A DNA stretch of 9,200 bases from Planctomycetaceae bacterium. Lineage in GTDB: Bacteria > Planctomycetota > Planctomycetia > Pirellulales > Thermoguttaceae. The translations under genes and the position numbers were made by a program. The notes below the pieces were generated by a model. That model worked only from the letters and a program-made list of their open reading frames with translations, ran no database searches and had not been told where the DNA came from. Where the stretch lies: the NCBI GenBank assembly GCA_031256755.1, contig JAIRPZ010000282.1, positions 1-9,200 on the forward strand, given 5' to 3'. Positions 6,385 through 9,200 of this stretch are shown piece by piece. The first letter of the stretch is position 1. Every line of letters begins with the position of its first letter.

Positions 6385-7848
6385 ATGTCCGCCCTTCAAA
6401 ACCGCCGCTCATTTCTCAAACAAACCGGCATCGGAACAGCCGCTGCCGTTGCTGCCAGTAATTTTGCACTGAATACGCCGGTTCATGCCGCCGGAAGTGA
6501 TGAAATCCGCATCGCCCTTGTCGGCTGCGGAGGCAGAGGAAGCGGTGCTGTCCGCGACCGCGCCCAAGTCGGCGACCATTACAAGATTACCGCCGTTGCC
6601 GATGCATTTGAAGATTCCGCAAAACGGGGCGCAGATTCTCTCCGTAAGGATGCCGCAAAAGAAGAAAATCCCCTCGCCGGCAAAGTTGATATTGCGGATG
6701 ACTCCGTTTTCCATGGGCTTGATGCCTACAAAAAAGCGATGGACTGCCTGAAACCCGGCGACCAGGTGATTCTTGCCACGCCGCCCGGTTTCCGCCCGTT
6801 TCATTACCGGTATGCCGTGGAAAAAGGGCTGCACGTCTTTATGGAAAAGCCGGTTTGCATCGATGCGGCGGGTTTCCGGCACGTGATGGAAACCAACAAA
6901 ACGGCAGAAGAGAAGAACCTGAAAATCTGTGTCGGTTTCCAAGTCCGGCTGGATGTTGCACCTTGGATTGAACAGATTCACGCCGGAAAAATCGGCACGC
7001 TGCTTTCTACCCGTATTTATTACAACGCCGGCAGGATTTGGTGCAGACCGAGAGAAGAGGGGGAAGAGGAACTCCATTTTCAAATCCGCAACTGGTATCA
7101 CTTCCCTTATCTTTGCGGCGAGAATATTGCGGAACAGCATTGTCACACGATTGACCTTGCCAATCAGATTCACAGTAAAGGGGACCGGATGGGACATCCT
7201 GTCGAAGCGAACACGATGGGCGGGCGGACTTACAAAGCGGCACCTGAAGAATTGCTCCGGCAGGCACCTCCTTTTTCCGACCGGAAAGAGTGGGACAAAT
7301 GGTATCAGGAACACAAGTCTGCCTTTCCCCGTCACGGTCAGGCATGGGACCATTTTTTCACGGAATACACTTATGCGGACGGTTCCAAAGTGTATAGCCA
7401 ATGCCGGCACATCAACAACTGCTGGACGCATACTCTTTCGGAATATGTTCAGGGAACGTCGGGTTCCGGCACATATCTCGGCTACAATCCCGGCAAGGGA
7501 AAACTTGTTGATTCGGAAGGGCATGAAATCTGGACAAAAACCGGCAAATTGCCGAAAGTCAGCAATCAATGGGAACATGACCTGCATGTCAAAGCCATCC
7601 GGGAGGATTTGCCGATGCACCAAGGATATGCCGGGGCGATGTCCTGTATGATGGCGGTTCTCGGACGCGAAGCGGGCTACAGCGGCAAAGTCATCAAGTG
7701 GGACGACCTTGTCGAAAAAGGGCGTGATTATTTTCCTAACGGCGAAATCACGAGTTGGGATTCTCCTGCACCGGTTCAGCCGGATGCGGACGGTTTTTAT
7801 GAAAACAGTGTTCCGGTGCCGGGCGTGTATAATCCGTTTGCAGGATAA
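6385..7848 (+). CDS. Tat-exported Gfo/Idh/MocA family NAD(P)-dependent oxidoreductase
   Basis: This is a 487-residue protein. It begins with a twin-arginine signal peptide: NRRSFLK (6-12), a hydrophobic Ala-rich stretch (17-29), and a likely cleavage site after HAA near residue 36. The Rossmann domain follows with IALVGCGGRGSG (43-54) for dinucleotide binding. EKP (154-156) and HTID (His254, Asp257) are the family's substrate-side and catalytic elements. The C-terminal half (about 260-460) is the long alpha/beta domain typical of Planctomycetota homologues, ending in PVPGVYNPFAG. Family members oxidise or reduce sugars and related polyols; the substrate cannot be named from sequence. Tat export implies that it folds and loads its nucleotide in the cytoplasm before transport. 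It stands as a single gene, with a clear Shine-Dalgarno sequence and a possible promoter. No sulfatase or sugar transporter gene lies next to it. Confidence 0.92.
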   Translation: MSALQNRRSFLKQTGIGTAAAVAASNFALNTPVHAAGSDEIRIALVGCGGRGSGAVRDRAQVGDHYKITAVADAFEDSAKRGADSLRKDAAKEENPLAGKVDIADDSVFHGLDAYKKAMDCLKPGDQVILATPPGFRPFHYRYAVEKGLHVFMEKPVCIDAAGFRHVMETNKTAEEKNLKICVGFQVRLDVAPWIEQIHAGKIGTLLSTRIYYNAGRIWCRPREEGEEELHFQIRNWYHFPYLCGENIAEQHCHTIDLANQIHSKGDRMGHPVEANTMGGRTYKAAPEELLRQAPPFSDRKEWDKWYQEHKSAFPRHGQAWDHFFTEYTYADGSKVYSQCRHINNCWTHTLSEYVQGTSGSGTYLGYNPGKGKLVDSEGHEIWTKTGKLPKVSNQWEHDLHVKAIREDLPMHQGYAGAMSCMMAVLGREAGYSGKVIKWDDLVEKGRDYFPNGEITSWDSPAPVQPDADGFYENSVPVPGVYNPFAG

Positions 7849-7854
7849 ACCTGC
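7840..7854 (+). terminator. Small hairpin across the oxidoreductase stop codon
   Basis: GCAGG and CCTGC pair perfectly around ATAAA, with the TAA stop inside the loop. No T-tract follows, so it is not a standard intrinsic terminator; it may protect the mRNA end or be chance. Confidence 0.22.
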
Positions 7855-7865
7855 GCCGGTGCCGC

Positions 7866-7893
7866 TTGACGGACGAAAAATTTCCGGTAAAAT
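7866..7893 (+). promoter_or_regulatory. Sigma70-like promoter for rpmA
   Basis: TTGACG (7866-7871, five of six) and TAAAAT (7888-7893, five of six) are separated by 16 bases. Transcription would start near 7900, giving an AT-rich leader of about 38 bases before the ATG at 7938. It is the best-matched complete promoter in the window and suggests that rpmA is transcribed independently of the upstream gene. Confidence 0.62.
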
Positions 7894-7937
7894 ATCATCT
7901 TCAGATAAGTGAAAAATATCATTAGTTCAGTACAGCA

Positions 7938-8180
7938 ATGGCACATAAAAAAGGTCAGGGGTCAAGCCGGAACGGTCGGGATTCCAACGGTCAAAGACGC
8001 GGGGTAAAACGGTTCGGCGATCAAATTGTTAACGCAGGAGAAATTATCGTCCGCCAAGTCGGCACGAAATTCCATCCCGGAAAAGGTGTCGGACTCGGTA
8101 AGGATTATACGATTTTCGCTCTCGTCAGCGGAAAAGTCCTCTTCGACCGCGGCGGACGGCGCGTCAATGTCGTCGGTTAA
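7938..8180 (+). CDS. rpmA: 50S ribosomal protein L27
   Basis: L27 is a component of the large ribosomal subunit whose flexible N-terminus reaches the peptidyl-transferase centre and helps position tRNA. The 80-residue product has the family signature from its first residues: AHKKGQGSSRNGRDS, then GVKRFG (22-27), IIVRQVGTKFHPG (36-48) and GKDYTIFALVSGKVLF (54-69). The N-terminus starts directly with MAHKK and lacks the cleaved extension found in Firmicutes. It is a few residues shorter than the usual 84-90 at the C-terminus. No Shine-Dalgarno sequence precedes the ATG. In most bacteria rpmA follows rplU (L21); here the upstream neighbour is an exported oxidoreductase, no rplU or obg is in the window, and the gene has its own promoter. 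Confidence 0.97.
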   Translation: MAHKKGQGSSRNGRDSNGQRRGVKRFGDQIVNAGEIIVRQVGTKFHPGKGVGLGKDYTIFALVSGKVLFDRGGRRVNVVG

Positions 8181-8202
8181 CGCACAAAACCGAAATTCCC
8201 GC

Positions 8203-8237
8203 ACCGAAAGCACTCTCGGTAAAATCTTTGCGAAGAT
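8203..8237 (+). terminator. Two tandem short hairpins downstream of rpmA
   Basis: Twenty-two bases after the rpmA stop, ACCGA (8203-8207) pairs with TCGGT (8216-8220). Directly after it ATCTT (8224-8228) pairs with AAGAT (8233-8237) around TGCG. Neither is followed by a T-tract. They may end the rpmA transcript or protect its 3' end. The rest of the 117-base gap to the next gene shows no clear promoter. Confidence 0.3.
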
Positions 8238-8297
8238 ACCCGGAGAATCAATGCCGTAAGTTATACGAAAACAGCACAGAACCCAACGCTTGGCATA

Positions 8298-9122
8298 ATG
8301 TTTGATACGCTGTTTTGTCCTTTTATGCTGAAAGCGTTTCTCATCAGTGCGACGGCAGCGGTGCCGTTTGGACTGATCGGAACGTTTGTCGTGGTGCGGC
8401 GGATTGGGTATCTTGCCGGAGCAATTGCTCATTGTGCGCTCGGCGGAGTCGGGGCAGGGCTGTATCTGCAATTCATTTTATCCGGCACCGTTTTTGCTGC
8501 TTTGTTTCCGCCGTCTGCCGTTTCCGCCGCCGTAACAATTTTGTCTGCTCTGCTCATCGGAGCCATCCATTTTCAGGCAAAAGAACGTGAAGATACCATC
8601 ATCGGTGCCGTGTGGGTTATCACAATGGCTGCGGGATTTATTCTTTTGGATATTACGCCGGGCAGCGGGAATATCTCGGCGTATCTTTTCGGCGATGTCC
8701 TGCTGATCACCAATACCGACATGATCCTCGTTGCCGGTTTGAGTACGGTGATTCTTGCGGCGGTGATTATCTTTTTCCAACGGTTTGAAGCGGTGTGCTT
8801 TGATCCCGAATTTGCAAAAGTACGGGGAATTTCAACGGCATTTTATTTTCTGCTGCTTTTGGTGCTGACCGCCATGACTGTTGTGACATTGGTTCAAGTG
8901 GTCGGGATCGTTTTGGTGATTGCTATGTTAACCCTTCCGGCAGCAACGGCATGCCGCTTGGCGAAACGGCTGCTGCCGATTTGCGGGATCGCCGTTCTCA
9001 TCGGCTTTCTTTCTTCGTGGATCGGATTGGTGATGTCGGTTTGGCTGTATTTACCGGCAGGATCGTCCATTGTTCTCGTTGCCGCTACGTTTTACCTGCT
9101 CTCGCTCCTTAAACGGAATTAG
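8298..9122 (+). CDS. Metal ABC transporter permease, ABC-3 family (ZnuB/TroC/MntB-like)
   Basis: This is a 274-residue inner-membrane permease subunit of the family that imports Zn2+, Mn2+ or Fe2+. Hydrophobic helices fill the sequence (for example 10-32, 40-60, 64-93, 100-118, 139-161, 180-214, 226-249, 256-270). Family signatures are visible: VVVRRIGYLAGAIAHCALGG (31-50), with the conserved His45; YLFGDVLLIT (129-138); FDPEFAKVRGI (168-178), the cytoplasmic loop that contacts the ATPase; VVGIVLVIAMLTLPAATA (201-218); and PAGSSIVLVAA (253-263). The length is normal for the family. The metal cannot be decided from the permease alone. The ATPase and the substrate-binding lipoprotein are not upstream, where rpmA lies, and only 78 bases follow in the window, so partners must be downstream or elsewhere. 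The ATG at 8298 has no Shine-Dalgarno sequence. The stop is TAG at 9120. Confidence 0.92.
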   Translation: MFDTLFCPFMLKAFLISATAAVPFGLIGTFVVVRRIGYLAGAIAHCALGGVGAGLYLQFILSGTVFAALFPPSAVSAAVTILSALLIGAIHFQAKEREDTIIGAVWVITMAAGFILLDITPGSGNISAYLFGDVLLITNTDMILVAGLSTVILAAVIIFFQRFEAVCFDPEFAKVRGISTAFYFLLLLVLTAMTVVTLVQVVGIVLVIAMLTLPAATACRLAKRLLPICGIAVLIGFLSSWIGLVMSVWLYLPAGSSIVLVAATFYLLSLLKRN

Positions 9123-9131
9123 GAAATTTCC
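9122..9131. repeat. Ten-base perfect palindrome at the end of the permease gene
   Basis: GGAAATTTCC begins at the last base of the TAG stop codon and is flanked on both sides by AATT (9117-9120 and 9134-9137). It could be a protein-binding site for a downstream gene or a weak hairpin. In the remaining bases to 9200 I see no gene, tRNA or clear promoter. Confidence 0.25.
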
Positions 9132-9200
9132 AGAATTGTTTACAGTAAATACCGCTTGCGTTTTCATCCCGTTAGAGGCAATCTCGGCAGCCCGCTCCTA

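Noticed and set aside
6280..6385. Possible riboswitch before the oxidoreductase gene
   Set aside because: Only short nested inverted repeats are visible and the leader after the likely promoter is too short for a known aptamer.
6409..7623. Minus-strand open frame of 404 codons opposite the oxidoreductase
   Set aside because: It is antisense to a well-supported family member; the translated product has shadow-like composition and no motif.
9123..9200. Possible start of a tRNA or a further gene at the right edge
   Set aside because: No cloverleaf arms, start codon with an open frame or promoter can be supported in the last 78 bases.

Overview
The window looks like chromosomal DNA of a Gram-negative bacterium of moderate GC, most likely a planctomycete or a relative (PVC group). 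The pointers are a Tat-exported Gfo/Idh/MocA oxidoreductase of the type expanded in those genomes, the C-terminal barrel of an autotransporter-like outer-membrane protein, and starts that mostly lack a Shine-Dalgarno sequence. This assignment is an inference from gene content, not from a marker-gene phylogeny.

Layout: the 3' part of an autotransporter-like gene (1-1167, running in from the left edge) is followed by a PLP-dependent aminotransferase (1241-2350). This converges on a CPBP-family membrane protease homologue (2356-2931, minus). A divergent intergenic region with promoter-like sequences for both sides leads to nadC (3147-4052, quinolinate phosphoribosyltransferase), which converges on a small MotA/TolQ/ExbB-like membrane protein (4049-4630, minus) and overlaps it at the stop codons. 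A second divergent intergenic region (4631-4901) separates that gene from a single-pass membrane protein with a long Pro/Ala/Tyr-rich exported region (4902-6275). Then come the Tat-exported oxidoreductase (6385-7848), ribosomal protein L27 (rpmA, 7938-8180) with its own promoter, and an ABC-3 family metal transporter permease (8298-9122). The last 78 bases hold no gene I can support.

The genes do not form one pathway. Housekeeping functions (NAD synthesis, ribosome, amino-acid transamination, metal uptake) are mixed with envelope proteins. Most genes appear to be separate units with their own promoters, and two convergent pairs are packed so tightly that no intergenic terminator fits.

I saw no tRNA, rRNA, CRISPR array, insertion sequence or phage gene, and no convincing new multi-gene system. 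The observations most worth a second look are the strong excess of the hexamer TGCCGG/CCGGCA, the short and divergent MotA-like protein, and the unrecognised proline-rich protein divergent from it.
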